Shown piece by piece: positions 47,221 through 57,557 of a stretch of DNA of 64,000 bases; position 1 is the stretch's first letter; every line of letters starts with the position of its first letter. This stretch comes from Odontesthes bonariensis (lineage: Eukaryota; Chordata; Actinopteri; Atheriniformes; Atherinopsidae). A program made the translations under genes and the position numbers. The stretch covers positions 33,471,714-33,535,713 of the forward strand of contig NC_134525.1 of the NCBI RefSeq assembly GCF_027942865.1, in the 5' to 3' direction. Under the pieces are notes generated by a model that did not search any database, was not told where the DNA came from, and worked only from the letters and a program-made list of their open reading frames with translations.

Positions 47221-47765
47221 GAGGGCTATGCTCATTGAGCTTTTCCCCCTTCTCTGTCGATCAGAGGATTGGCAATGTTATCTTCATACTGCTTTAAATG
47301 CCACAGGTGTCACTTGCAACAATTCAAAGGTGAACCCTTCCTTACCTTAATGGTAGGCAGTAAAGCCCCACTCATCCCCACCTTTGACCCTCAACAGGAT
47401 TAACTGGATATGAAAACTACATGCTTGTATGTCACAGGAACAAATTAAGTCTATCAGCAAACCCTACCAGACACTGTTTGCAAAGTTGGAAAAGTCAACC
47501 AATGTGTTGCTCTTTTACTACCTTTTGAAGCCAATTGGTTTGGGGCCATACCGCTGGTGCTGTGACCAAGTCCTGAAAACCATAGCCAACAGCATCTACA
47601 GTAGAATTTCACAATGCAACCACATCAGGCCCACTGCATACATAGGTTTTAAAGTCATCTCTATATCGTCAGTCTATGATGTAGACCTGGAGGAGTTTTT
47701 AGTGCATTCGTCTGTACGAAGTTGAGTTCGGGTTTGTGGCCAATCTTCTTACCTCTTGTTGTCTT

Positions 47766-47837
47766 GCGATGGTGGTATAGTGGTGAGCATAGCTGCCTTC
47801 CAAGCAGTTGACCTGGGTTCGATTCCCAGCCATCGCA
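47766..47837 (+). tRNA. tRNA-Gly(UCC), unit 78, perfect
   Basis: Reference body in the GGGCTATGCTC flank; T4 at +21. Last perfect copy in the window. Confidence 0.97.
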
Positions 47838-48383
47838 GAGGGCTATGCTCATTGAGCTTTTCCCCCTTCTCTGTCGATCAGAGGATTGGCAATGTTATCT
47901 TCATACTGCTTTAAATGCCACATGTGTCACTGGCAACAACTCAAAGGTGAACCCTTCCTTACTTCCAATGGTAGGCAGTATAGCCCCACTCACCCCCACC
48001 TTTGACCCTCAACAGGATTAACTGGATATGAAAACTACATGCTTGTATGTCACAGGAACAAATTAAGTCTAACAGCAAACCCTACCAGACACTGTTTGCA
48101 AAGTTGGACAAGTCAACAAATGTGTTGCTCTTTTACTACCTTTTGAAGCCAATTGGTTTGGGGCCATACCGCTGGTGCTGTGACCAAGTCCTGAAAACCA
48201 TGGCCAACAGCATCTACAGTAGAATGTCACAATGCAACCACATCAGGCCAACTGCGTACATAGGTTTTAAAGTCATTTCTATATCGTCAGTCTATGATGT
48301 AGACCTGGAGGATTTTTTAGCGCATTCGTCTGTACGAAGTTGAGTTCGGGTTTGTGGCCAATCTTCTGACCTCTTGTTGTCTT

Positions 48384-48455
48384 GCGATGGTGGTATAGTG
48401 GTGAGCATAGCTGCCTTCCAAGCAGTTGACCTGGGTTCGATTCCCAGCCATGGCA
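48384..48455 (+). tRNA. tRNA-Gly(UCC), unit 79, C70G
   Basis: Private C70G gives a G3/G70 clash in the acceptor stem. Promoter boxes intact. No T4 until about +294. Confidence 0.88.
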
Positions 48456-49001
48456 GAGGACTTTGCTCATCGAGACTTTGCCCCTTCTCTGAAGAGCAGA
48501 GGATTGGCAATGTTATCTTCATACTGCTTTAAATGCCACATGTGTCACTGGCAACAACTCAAAGGTAAACCCTTCCTTACTTCCAATGATAGTTAGTATA
48601 GCCCCACTCACCCCCACCTTTGACCCTCAACAGGATTAACTGGATATGAAAACTACATGCTTGTATGTCACAGGAACAAATTAAGTCTATCAGCAAACCC
48701 TACCAGACACTGTTTGCAAAGTTGTAAGAGTCAACCAATGTGTTGCTCTTTTACTACCTTTTGAAGCCAATTGGTTTGGGGCCATACCGCTGGTGCTGTG
48801 ACCAAGTCCTGAAAACCATAGCCAACAGCATCTACAGTAGAATTTCACAATGCAACCACATCAGGCCCACTGCATACATAGGTTTTAAAGTCATCTCTAT
48901 ATCGTCAGTCTATGATGTAGACCTGGAGGAGTTTTTAGCGCATTCGTCTGTACGAAGTTGAGTTCGGGTTTGTGGCCAATCTTCTTACTTCTTGTTGTCT
49001 T

Positions 49002-49073
49002 GCGATGGTGGTATAGTGGTGAGCATAGCTGCCTTCCAAGCAGTTGACCTGGTTTCAATTCCCAGCCATCGCA
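49002..49073 (+). tRNA. tRNA-Gly(UCC), unit 80, G53T+G57A
   Basis: As unit 7; first T4 at +58. Confidence 0.88.
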
Positions 49074-49619
49074 GAGGACTTTGCTCATTGAGACATCGCC
49101 CCTTCTCTGAAGAGCAGAGGATTGGCAGTGTTTTCTTCATACTGCTTTAAATGCCACATGTGTCACTGGCAACAACTCAAAGGTGAACCCTTCCTTACTT
49201 CCAATAGTAGGCAGTATAGCCCCACTCATCCCCCACCTTTGACCCTCAACAGGATTAACTGGATATGAAAACTACATGCTTTTATGTCACAGGAATAAAA
49301 TAAGTCTATCAGCAAACCCTACCAGACACTGTTTGCAAAGTTGGACAAGTCAACAAATGTGTTGCTCTTTTACTACTTTTGGAACCAATTGGTTTGGGGC
49401 CATACCGCTGGTGCTGTGACCAAGTCCTGAAAACCATGGCCAACAGCATCTACAGTAGAATGTCACAATGCAACCACATCAGGCCAACTGCGTACATAGG
49501 TTTTAAAGTCATTTCTATATCGTCAGTCTATGATGTAGACCTGGAGGATTTTTTAGCGCATTCGTCTGTACGAAGTTGAGTTTGGGTTTGTGGCCAATCT
49601 TCTTACCTCTTGTTGTCTT

Positions 49620-49691
49620 GCAATGGTGGTATAGTGGTGAGCATAGCTGCCTTCCAAACAGTTGACCTGGGTTCGATTCCCAGCCTTCGCA
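49620..49691 (+). tRNA. tRNA-Gly(UCC), unit 81, G3A+G39A+A68T
   Basis: Acceptor stem has A3/C70 and U5/U68 mismatches and the anticodon stem C31/A39. Both promoter boxes are intact, so transcription without stable folding is possible. Last unit before the transposon, which starts 89 bp beyond its 3' end. Confidence 0.82.
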
Positions 49692-49774
49692 AAGGGGTTT
49701 GCTCATTGAGACTTTGCCCCTTCTCTGAAGAGCAGAGGATTGGCAGTGTTTTCTTCATACTGCTTTAAATGCCA

Positions 49775-49780
49775 CATGTG
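49775..49780. repeat. Target site duplication, left (CATGTG)
   Basis: Undisrupted units read GCCACATGTGTCAC here. CATGTG is found on both sides of the insertion, so it was duplicated. The target is the inner part of the palindrome CACATGTG. Confidence 0.93.
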
Positions 49781-50107
49781 TATGGGATCAAATAAGGGTC
49801 AGAAAGATTTTGTACTTGTACAATGATGTTCACATGTGTAACAAAGTTTTGAAGTTTTAAAAACATTTTGTGCATGTGTAACAAAGTTTTGAAGTTGTAA
49901 AAATAGTTTGTGTATGTGTAACAAAGTTTTGAAGTTGTAAAAACATTTTGTGCATGTGTAAAACTAAATCCAACGGACACACAAATTTCCCACATTCAAG
50001 TACAACCCTGACGTTACAAGTTTACAAACTCAAGTTACGAGAACGAATTTTGACCCTGTTTTGACGCCTGAGTGAATAGCCAATCAGCACGGTGCTTACT
50101 GACTTGC
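49781..50107 (+). repeat. Left terminal inverted repeat
   Basis: Pairs with 51013-51495. The outer ~75 bp match with about one difference. The inner part, from GGACACACAAATTTCCC to GACTTGC, matches with about one difference in ten. It is shorter than the right arm because it has three 40 bp sub-repeats instead of about seven. Confidence 0.9.
49841..49960 (+). repeat. Three 40 bp sub-repeats in the left inverted repeat
   Basis: ACAAAGTTTTGAAGTT recurs at 49841, 49881 and 49921, each followed by a stretch ending TGTGCATGTGTA or TGTGTATGTGTA. Confidence 0.92.
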
Positions 50108-50540
50108 ATTATTTTGGTTACAGATAAATCAGCTTTTGTGGATAAAAAAAACAAAATACACAAGTATATTTTACAATAAGTTTATTGGTTTAATTAAGTT
50201 CATTTTACAATTATGTATTCTTTCAGACAAGTTACTTTGAGTTTAATTTGTGGCCCAAGAACAAAAGGAGGAAGCACTCCATACTGCCTACTTTTATAAC
50301 CTTGGTGACATCATCAGGAGAAACAATCTATGGTGATAGTGGTAATGTGAAGTTTGAATTAATTATTTTATTGTTCGTATGATTTTTTTGGATTGTTAAA
50401 GCCAGATGTGCATTAGGATGTAAAGTGATTTGCTAGAACGTGCATTGAAGGGGAAGTAATGATAGTTTGTGTTACAGGTCCCAGGCTATGGGCACTGTAC
50501 ACAGATAAGATTCTCTACAAAACAGTGTCTCAACCTTCCC
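50108..50540 (-). other. Transposon interior, probable 3' UTR of the small gene
   Basis: AT-rich sequence with no further coding frame that I can support. On the - strand it follows the stop codon and contains a poly(A) signal, so it is read as 3' UTR. Confidence 0.45.
50181..50186 (-). promoter_or_regulatory. Poly(A) signal AATAAA (- strand)
   Basis: AATAAA on the - strand, about 355 bp downstream of the stop codon of the spliced frame, inside an AT-rich stretch. Confidence 0.5.
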
Positions 50541-50883
50541 TCATGGTTCCTGTCGTAGTTCATGAATGCTCTCTACATAGTTTACTACTGCAGTATATAT
50601 GTCTGCCCCAAAACCCGAGGAAGGTGCAGTTGGATTGAACAGTTCATCCAATCGTTCCAGTTCTTGCATACTCAAGGGACATGCCAGTTCAGGCACCTGC
50701 ACTCCAGTTTGACCCATGTCTGTCATTGCCACGTCTGAAAGATGGGGCACCTAAAACAGTACAAAAATTGTTATGGCTGTTGTCCACAACATTGGTAAAT
50801 AAAATATTGTTTTCCCTTTTGCTACATCGTGAAATTGCCGATATCTTTAATTAACTTACCTGAGCAGAAGCGTTTGACTCCAT
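50541..50883 (-). CDS. Small two-exon transposon gene, 77 aa, function unknown
   Basis: Exon 1 is 50860-50883 (eight codons), intron 50751-50859 (109 bp) and exon 2 50541-50750 with the stop. The donor reads CTCAG/GTAAGT and the acceptor TGTTTTAG/GTG; the frame runs through in phase 0. The ATG has A at -3 and G at +4, and an in-frame TGA lies 15 bases upstream, so it is the first possible start. The protein is acidic, with a leucine/glutamate-rich stretch (MQELERLDELF) that could form a short helix, and a C-terminal segment ending in HELRQEP. No zinc-finger, THAP or DDE motif is visible and I do not recognise it. It may be an accessory transposon protein, a remnant transposase end or a captured host exon. 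Confidence 0.55.
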
Positions 50884-50964
50884 CCTGTTTTTCCTCCATC
50901 AGTACCAACGTGTGCCCACTGAGTGTCGTTGGAGCTCAGATCCTGGCCGGCAGAAATTGCTGCT

Positions 50965-51045
50965 CCTTGATTGGATGGTTGGTTGGCACGTGGGTGGGCA
51001 CCGGGTTGATTGGCAAGTCAGTAAGCAACGTGCTGATTGGCAATT
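50965..51045 (-). promoter_or_regulatory. Candidate promoter of the transposon gene (CCAAT boxes and CACGTG)
   Basis: On the - strand, upstream of exon 1, CCAAT boxes occur at 51036-51040, 51009-51013 and 50970-50974, with an E-box CACGTG at 50987-50992. There is no TATA box. The cluster straddles the inner edge of the right inverted repeat; the left arm holds only one matching CCAAT. Confidence 0.45.
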
Positions 51046-51495
51046 CACTCAGGCGTCAAAACAGGGTCAAAATTCGTACTCGTAACTTGAGTTTTATAAA
51101 CTTGTAACTTCAGGGTCGTACTTGAAGGGGGGAAATTTGTGTGTCCGTCGGATTTAGTTTTACACACAAAACTTTGTTACACATACACAAACTATTTTTA
51201 CTTCAAAACTTTGTTACACATGCACAAAATGTTTTTACAACTTCAAAACTTTGTTACACATACACAAACTATTTTTACAACTTCAAAACTTTGTTACACA
51301 TACACAAACTATTTTTACAACTTCAAAACTTTGTTACACATGCACAAAATGTTTTTACAACTTCAAAACTTTGTTACACATGCACAAAATGTTTTTACAT
51401 AGACACAAAATATTTTTACAACTTCAAAACTTTATTACACATGTGAACATCATTGTACAAGTACAAAATCTTTCTGACCCTTATTTGATCCCATA
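51013..51495 (-). repeat. Right terminal inverted repeat
   Basis: Reverse complement of the left arm, from GCAAGTCAGTAAGCA to CCCATA, expanded by about four extra 40 bp sub-repeats. Confidence 0.9.
51167..51446 (-). repeat. About seven 40 bp sub-repeats in the right inverted repeat
   Basis: AAAACTTTGTTACACA recurs near 51168, 51205, 51245, 51285, 51325 and 51365, with a variant (TTTATT) near 51426. Units alternate between CATACACAAACTA and CATGCACAAAATG forms. One unit is shortened at its inner end and one is rearranged near 51399. Confidence 0.9.
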
Positions 51496-51501
51496 CATGT
51501 G
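51496..51501. repeat. Target site duplication, right (CATGTG)
   Basis: Second copy of the 6 bp target, followed directly by the normal spacer TCACTGGCAAC. Confidence 0.93.
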
Positions 51502-51958
51502 TCACTGGCAACAACTCAAAGGTGAACCCTTCCTTACTTCCAATGGTAGGCAGTATAGCCCCACTCACCCCCACCTTTGACCCTCAACAGGATTAACTGG
51601 ATATGGACAATACATGCTTGTATGTCACAGGAACAAATTAAGTCTATCAGCAAACCCTACCAGACACTGTTTGCAAAGTTGTAAGAGTCAACCAATGTGT
51701 TGCTTTTTTACTACCTTTTGAAGCCAATTGGTTTGGGGCCATACCGCTGGTGCTGTGACCAAGTCCTGAAAACCATAGCCAACAGCATCTACAGTAGAAT
51801 GTCACAATGCAACCACATCAGGTCTACTGCGTACAGAGGTTTTAAAGTCATCTCTATATTGTCAGTCTATGATGTAGACCTGGAGGAGTTTTTTGCGCAT
51901 TCGTCCTTACGAAGTTGGGTTCGGGTTTGTGGCCAATCTTCTTACCTCTTGTTGTCTT

Positions 51959-52015
51959 GCGATGGTGGTATAGTGGTGAGCATAGCTGCCTTCCAAGCAG
52001 TTGACCTGGGTTTGA
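51959..52015 (+). pseudogene. Truncated tRNA-Gly, unit 82 (57 nt)
   Basis: First unit after the transposon. Same truncation as unit 10, with an added C56T (GGGTTTGAGG). Confidence 0.94.
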
Positions 52016-52562
52016 GGAGGACTTTGCTCATCAAGACATTGCCCCTTCTCTGAAGAGCAGAGGATTGGCAATGTTTTCTTCATACTGCTTTAAATGCCAC
52101 ATGTGTCACTGGCAACAACTCAAAGGTAAACCCTTCCTTACTTCCAATTGTAGGCAGTGTAGCCCCACTCACCCCTACCTTTGACCCTCAACAGGATTAA
52201 CTGGATATGAAAACTACATGCTTTTATGTCACAGGAATAAAATAAGTCTATCAGCAAACCCTACCAGACACTGTTTGCAAAGTTGGAAAAGTCAACCAAT
52301 GTGTTGCTCTTTTACTACCTTTTGAAGCCAATTGGTTTGGGGCCATACCGCTGGTGCTGTGACCAAGTCCTGAAAACCATAGCCAACAGCATCTACAGTA
52401 GAATGTCACAATGCAACCACATCAGGCCAACTGCGTACATAGGTTTTAAAGTCATTTCTATATCGTCAGTCTATGATGTAGACCTGGAGGATTTTTTAGT
52501 GCATTCGTCTGTACGAAGTTGAGTTCGGGTTTGTGGCCAATCTTCTTACCTCTTGTTGTCTT

Positions 52563-52634
52563 GCGATGGTGGTATAGTGGTAAGCATAGCTGCCTTCCAA
52601 GCAGTTGACCTGGGTTCGATTACCAGCCATCGCA
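52563..52634 (+). pseudogene. tRNA-Gly(UCC) degenerate copy, unit 83 (C61A, G39 intact)
   Basis: G20A and C61A but G39 restored, and no T4 upstream of the gene. Intermediate between the perfect and the C61A class. Confidence 0.8.
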
Positions 52635-53178
52635 GAGGACTTTGCTCATTAAGACAATGCCCCTTCTCTGAAGAGCAGAGGATTGGCAATGTTTTCTTCA
52701 TACTGCTTTAAATGCCACATGTGTCACTGGCAACAACTCAAAGGTGAACCCTTCCTTACTTCCAATGGTAGGCAGTATAGCCCCACTCACCCCTACCTTT
52801 GACCCTCAACAGGATTAACTGGATTTGAAAACTACATGCTTTTATGTCACAGGAATAAAATAAGTATATCAGCAAACCCTACCAGACACTGTTTGCAAAG
52901 TTGGAAAAGTCAACCAATGTGTTGCTCTTTTACTACCTTTTGAAGCCAATTGGTTTGGGGCCATACAAGGTGCTGTGACCAAGTCCTGAAAACCATAGCC
53001 AACAGCATCTACAGTAGAATGTCACAATGCAACCACATCAGGCCAACTGCGTACATAGGTTTTAAAGTCATTTCTATATCGTCAGTCTATGATGTAGACC
53101 TGGAGGATTTTTTAGTGCATTCGTCTGTACGAAGTTGAGTTCGGGTTTGTGGCCAATCTTCTTACTACTTGTTGTCTT

Positions 53179-53250
53179 GCGATGGTGGTGTAGTGGTGAG
53201 CATAGCTGCCTTCCAAGCAGTTGACCTGGTTTCGATTCCCAGCCATCGCA
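53179..53250 (+). tRNA. tRNA-Gly(UCC), unit 84, A12G+G53T
   Basis: A12G alters the D stem and the A box (TGGTGTAGTGG still fits the consensus). No near T4. Twin at 60574. Confidence 0.84.
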
Positions 53251-53796
53251 CAGGACTTTGCTCATCGAGACTTTGCCCCTTCTCTGAAGAGCAGAGGATT
53301 GGCAATGTTATCTTCATACTGCTTTAAATGCCACATGTGTCACTGGCAACAAGTCAAAGGTGAACCCTTCCTTACTTCCAATGGTAGGCAGTATAGCCCC
53401 ACTCACCCCCACCTTTGACCCTCAACAGGATTAACTGGATATGAAAACTACATGCTTGTATGTCACAGGAACAAATTAAGTCTATCAGCAAACCCTACCA
53501 GACACTGTTTGCAAAGTTGTAAGAGTCAACCAATGTGTTGCTCTTTTACTACCTTTTGAAGCCAATTGGTTTGGGGCCATACCGCTGGTGCTGTGACCAA
53601 GTCCTGAAAACCATAGCCAACAGCATCTACAGTAGAATTTCACAATGCAACCACATCAGGCCCACTGCATACATAGGTTTTAAAGTCATCTCTATATCGT
53701 CAGTCTATGATGTAGACCTGGAGGAGTCTTTAGTGCATTCGTCTGTACTAAGTTGAGTTCGGGTTTGTGGCCAATCTTCTTACTTGTTGTTGTCTT

Positions 53797-53868
53797 GCGA
53801 TGGTGGTATAGTGGTGAGCATAGCTCCCTTCCAAGCAGTTGACCTGGGTTCGATTCCCAGCCATCGCA
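53797..53868 (+). tRNA. tRNA-Gly(UCC), unit 85, G30C
   Basis: G30C gives a C30/C40 mismatch in the anticodon stem; both promoter boxes are intact. T4 at +21. Twin at 61192. Confidence 0.87.
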
Positions 53869-54413
53869 GAGGGCTATGCTCATTGAGCTTTTCCCCCTTC
53901 TCTGTCGATCAGAGGATTGGCAATGTTATCTTCATACTGCTTTAAATGCCACATGTGTCACTGGCAACAACTCAAAGGTGAACCCTTCCTTACCTTAATG
54001 GTAGGCAGTAAAGCCCCACTCATCCCCACCTTTGACCCTCAACAGGATTAACTGGATATGAAAACTACATGCTTGTATGTCACAAGAACAAATTAAGTCT
54101 ATCAGCAAACCCTACCAGACACTGTTTGCAAAGTTGTAAGAGTCAACCAATGTGTTGCTCTTTTACTACCTTTTGAAGCCAATTGGTTTGGGGCCATACC
54201 GCTGGTGCTGTGACCAAGTCCTGAAAACCATAGCCAACAGCATCTACAGTAGAATTTCACAATGCAACCACATCAGGCCCACTGCATACATAGGTTTTAA
54301 AGTCATCTCTATATCGTCAGTCTATGATGTAGACCTGGAGGAGTTTTTAGCGCATTCGTCTGTACGAAGTTGAGTTCGGGTTTGTGGCCAATCTTCTTAC
54401 TTCTTGTTGTCTT

Positions 54414-54485
54414 GCGATGGTGGTATAGTGGTGAGCATAGCTGCCTTCCAAGCAGTTGACCTGGTTTCAATTCCCAGCCATCGCA
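54414..54485 (+). tRNA. tRNA-Gly(UCC), unit 86, G53T+G57A
   Basis: As unit 7. Twin at 61809. Confidence 0.88.
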
Positions 54486-55031
54486 GAGGACTTTGCTCAT
54501 CGAGACATCGCCCCTTCTCTGAAGAGCAGAGGATTGGCAGTGTTTTCTTCATACTGCTTTAAATGCCACATGTGTCACTGGCAACAACTCAAAGGTGAAC
54601 CCTTCCTTACTTCCAATAGTAGGCAGTTTAGACCCACTCACCCCCACCTTTGACCCTCAACAGGATTAACTGGATATGGACAATACATGCTTGTATGTCA
54701 CAGGAACAAATTAAGTCTATCAGCAAACCCTACCAGACACTGTTTGCAAAGTTGTAAGAGTCAACCAATGTGTTGCTTTTTTACTACCTTTTGAAGCCAA
54801 TTGGTTTGGGGCCATACCGCTGGTGCTGTGACCAAGTCCTGAAAACCATAGCCAACAGCATCTACAGTAGAATGTCACAATGCAACCACATCAGGTGTAC
54901 TGCGTACAGAGGTTTTAAAGTCATCTCTATATTGTCAGTCTATGATGTGGACCTGGAGGAGTTTTTTGCGCATTCGTCCTTACGAAGTTGAGTTCGGGTT
55001 TGTGGCCAATCTTCTTACTTCTTGTTGTCTT

Positions 55032-55103
55032 GCGATGGTGGTATAGTGGTGAGCATAGCTGCCTTCCAAACAGTTGACCTGGGTTCGATTCCCAGCCTTC
55101 GCA
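55032..55103 (+). tRNA. tRNA-Gly(UCC), unit 87, G39A+A68T
   Basis: Two stem mismatches with both promoter boxes intact; looks like the state before A14C and C56A were gained in the four-change class. T3 flank, T4 at +58. Twin at 62427. Confidence 0.85.
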
Positions 55104-55649
55104 AAGGGGTTTGCTCATTGAGACTTTGCCCCTTCTCTGAAGAGCAGAGGATTGGCAGTGTTTTCTTCATACTGCTTTAAATGCCACATGTGTCACTGGC
55201 AACAACTCAAAGGTGAACCCTTCCTTACTTCCAATGGTAGGCAGTATAGCCCCACTCACCCCCACCTTTGACCCTCAACAGGATTAACTGGATATGGACA
55301 ATACATGCTTGTATGTCACAGGAACAAATTAAGTCTATCAGCAAACCCTACCAGACACTGTTTGCAAAGTTGTAAGAGTCAACCAATGTGTTGCTTTTTT
55401 ACTACCTTTTGAAGCCAATTGGTTTGGGGCCATACCGCTGGTGCTGTGACCAAGTCCTGAAAACCATAGCCAACAGCATCTACAATAGAATGTCACAATG
55501 CAACCACATCAGGTCTACTGCGTACAGAGGTTTTAAAGTCATCTCTATATTGTCAGTCTATGATGTAGACCTGGAGGAGTTTTTTGCGCATTCGTCCTTA
55601 CGTAGTTGGGTTCGGGTTTGTGGCCAATCTTCTTACCTCTTGTTGTCTT

Positions 55650-55706
55650 GCGATGGTGGTATAGTGGTGAGCATAGCTGCCTTCCAAGCAGTTGACCTGG
55701 GTTCGA
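55650..55706 (+). pseudogene. Truncated tRNA-Gly, unit 88 (57 nt)
   Basis: Same junction after A58. Upstream spacer carries private CTACAATAG and TTACGTAG variants shared only with unit 100. Confidence 0.95.
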
Positions 55707-56253
55707 GGAGGACTTTGCTCATCAAGACATTGCCCCTTCTCTGAAGAGCAGAGGATTGGCAATGTTTTTTTCATACTGCTTTAAATGCCACATGTGTCAC
55801 TGGCAACAACTCAAAGGTAAACCCTTCCTTACTTCCAATGGTAGGCAGTATAGCCCCACTCACCCCCACCTTTGACCCTCAACAGGATTAACTGGATATG
55901 AAAACTACATGCTTGTATGTCACAGGAACAAATTAAGTCTATCAGCAAACCCTACCAGACACTGTTTGCAAAGTTGTAAGAGTCAACCAATGTGTTGCTC
56001 TTTTACTACCTTTTGAAGCCAATTGGTTTGGGGCCATACCGCTGGTGCTGTGACCAAGTCCTGAAAACCATAGCCAACAGCATCTACAGTAGAATGTCAC
56101 AATGCAACCACATCAGGCCAACTGCGTACATAGGTTTTAAAGTCATTTCTATATCGTCAGTCTATGATGTAGACCTGGAGGATTTTTTAGTGCATTCGTC
56201 TGTACGAAGTTGAGTTCGGGTTTGTGGCCAATCTTCTTACTTCTTGTTGTCTT

Positions 56254-56325
56254 GCGATGGTGGTATAGTGGTGAGCATAGCTGCCTTCCAAGCAGTTGAC
56301 CTGGTTTCGATTCCCAGCCATCGCA
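56254..56325 (+). tRNA. tRNA-Gly(UCC), unit 89, G53T
   Basis: G53T only; no T4 until about +294. Confidence 0.88.
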
Positions 56326-56871
56326 CAGGACTTTGCTCATTGAGACTTTGCCCCTTCTCTGAAGAGCAGAGGATTGGCAATGTTATCTTCATACTGCTTT
56401 AAATGCCACATGTGTCACTGGCAACAACTCAAAGGTGAACCCTTCCTTACTTCCAATGGTAGGCAGTATAGCCCCACTCACCCCCACCTTTGACCCTCAA
56501 CAGGATTAACTGGATATGAAAACTACATGCTTGTATGTCACAGGAACAAATTAAGTCTATCAGCAAACCCTACCAGACACTGTTTGCAGAGTTGTAAGAG
56601 TCAACCAATGTGTTGCTCTTTTACTACCTTTTGAAGCCAATTGGTTTGGGGCCATACCGCTGGTGCTGTGACCAAGTCCTGAAAACCATAGCCAACAGCA
56701 TCTACAGTAGAATGTCACAATGCAACCACATCAGGTCTACTGCGTACAGAGGTTTTAAAGTCATCTCTTTATTGTCAGTCTATGATGTGGACCTGGAGGA
56801 GTTTTTTGCGCAGTCGTCCTTACGAAGTTGGGTACGGGTTTGTGGCCAATCTTCTTACTTCTTGTTTTCTT

Positions 56872-56943
56872 GCGATGGTGGTATAGTGGTAAGCATAGCT
56901 GCCTTCCAAACAGTTGACCTGGGTTCGATTACCAGCCATCGCA
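56872..56943 (+). pseudogene. tRNA-Gly(UCC) degenerate copy, unit 90 (C61A class)
   Basis: G20A, G39A, C61A; T4 upstream of the gene. Confidence 0.85.
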
Positions 56944-57485
56944 GAGGACTTTGCTCATCAAGACAATGCCCCTTCTTTGAAGAGCAGAGGATTGGCAATG
57001 TTTTCTTCATACTGCTTTAAATGCCACGTGTCACTGGCAACAAGTCAAAGGTGAACCCTTCCTTACTTCCAATGGTAGGCAGTATAGCCCCACTCACCCC
57101 TACCTTTGACCCTCAACAGGATTAACTGGATATGAAAACTACATGCTTTTATGTCACAGGAATAAAATAAGTCTATCAGCAAACCCTACCAGACACTGTT
57201 TGCAAAGTTGGAAAAGTCAACCAATGTGTTGCTCTTTTACTACCTTTTGAAGCCAATTGGTTTGGGGCCATACAAGGTGCTGTGACCAAGTCCTGAAAAC
57301 CATAGCCAACAGCATCTACAGTAGAATGTCACAATGCAACCACATCAGGCCAACTGCGTACATAGGTTTTAAAGTCATTTCTATATCGTCAGTCTATGAT
57401 GTAGACCTGGAGGATTTTTTAGTGCATTCGTCTGTACGAAGTTGAGTTCGGGTTTGTGGCCAATCTTCTTACTACTTGTTGTCTT

Positions 57486-57557
57486 GCGATGGTGGTATAG
57501 TGGTGAGCATAGCTGCCTTCCAAGCAGTTGACCTGGTTTCGATTCCCAGCCATCGCA
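57486..57557 (+). tRNA. tRNA-Gly(UCC), unit 91, G53T
   Basis: G53T only. Shares the private GGCAATATAGCC spacer variant with unit 41, its counterpart 32,544 bp upstream. Confidence 0.88.

Larger units (their letters stand above)
1..49780 (+). repeat. Tandem array of ~618 bp tRNA-Gly(UCC) units, left part (units 1-81)
   Basis: Eighty-one head-to-tail units, all with the tRNA on the + strand. Unit length is 618 bp in most cases, with small indels giving 603-619 bp. The array is already running at base 1. Copies differ by shared blocks of substitutions rather than scattered ones, which points to block amplification and gene conversion. Outside the tRNA every unit consists of the same ~546 bp spacer. 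Confidence 0.98.
49781..51495. mobile_element. DNA transposon with long terminal inverted repeats, 1,715 bp
   Basis: Begins TATGGGATCAAATAAGGG and ends with its reverse complement. It carries inverted repeats of about 327 and 483 bp with internal 40 bp sub-repeats, plus a small spliced - strand gene. The 6 bp duplication and the exact 618 bp phase on either side prove insertion into an existing unit. A 6 bp duplication is known for the IS3EU and Dada superfamilies; Dada elements target multicopy RNA genes, though usually inside the gene rather than in a spacer. No transposase is recognisable, so it is probably non-autonomous. hAT (usually 8 bp) and mariner (TA) do not fit. Confidence 0.93.
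52824..56605 (+). repeat. Higher-order block (units 84-89), recurs at 60219-64000
   Basis: Six tRNA loci at a constant 7,395 bp offset. They share the private variants GGATTTGAAAAC, AAGTATATCAGC, GGAGTCTTTAGTGC, CTACAATAG and TTACGTAG. The only tRNA difference seen is A4T in unit 96. The match runs to the window end, so the true block is longer. This looks like the youngest large duplication here. Confidence 0.9.

Noticed and set aside
50829-51107. 92-codon + strand frame in the transposon
   Set aside because: Starts at GTG, covers the opposite strand of exon 1 and the promoter-like region, and runs into the inverted repeat.
51139-51446. Long overlapping frames in the right inverted repeat, and one at 49765-49995 on the other strand
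   Set aside because: Products of the 40 bp sub-repeats being free of stops; the peptides are simple reiterations with no start context.
49781-51495. Mariner-like reading of the insertion with a TA target
   Set aside because: A TA duplication would leave CATGTG twice in the empty site, but neighbouring units have it once, so the duplication is CATGTG and the element starts TATGGG.
49781-51495. Polinton fragment (6 bp duplication, long inverted repeats)
   Set aside because: The termini are TA...TA rather than AG...TC, the element is 1.7 kb, and no Polinton gene is present.
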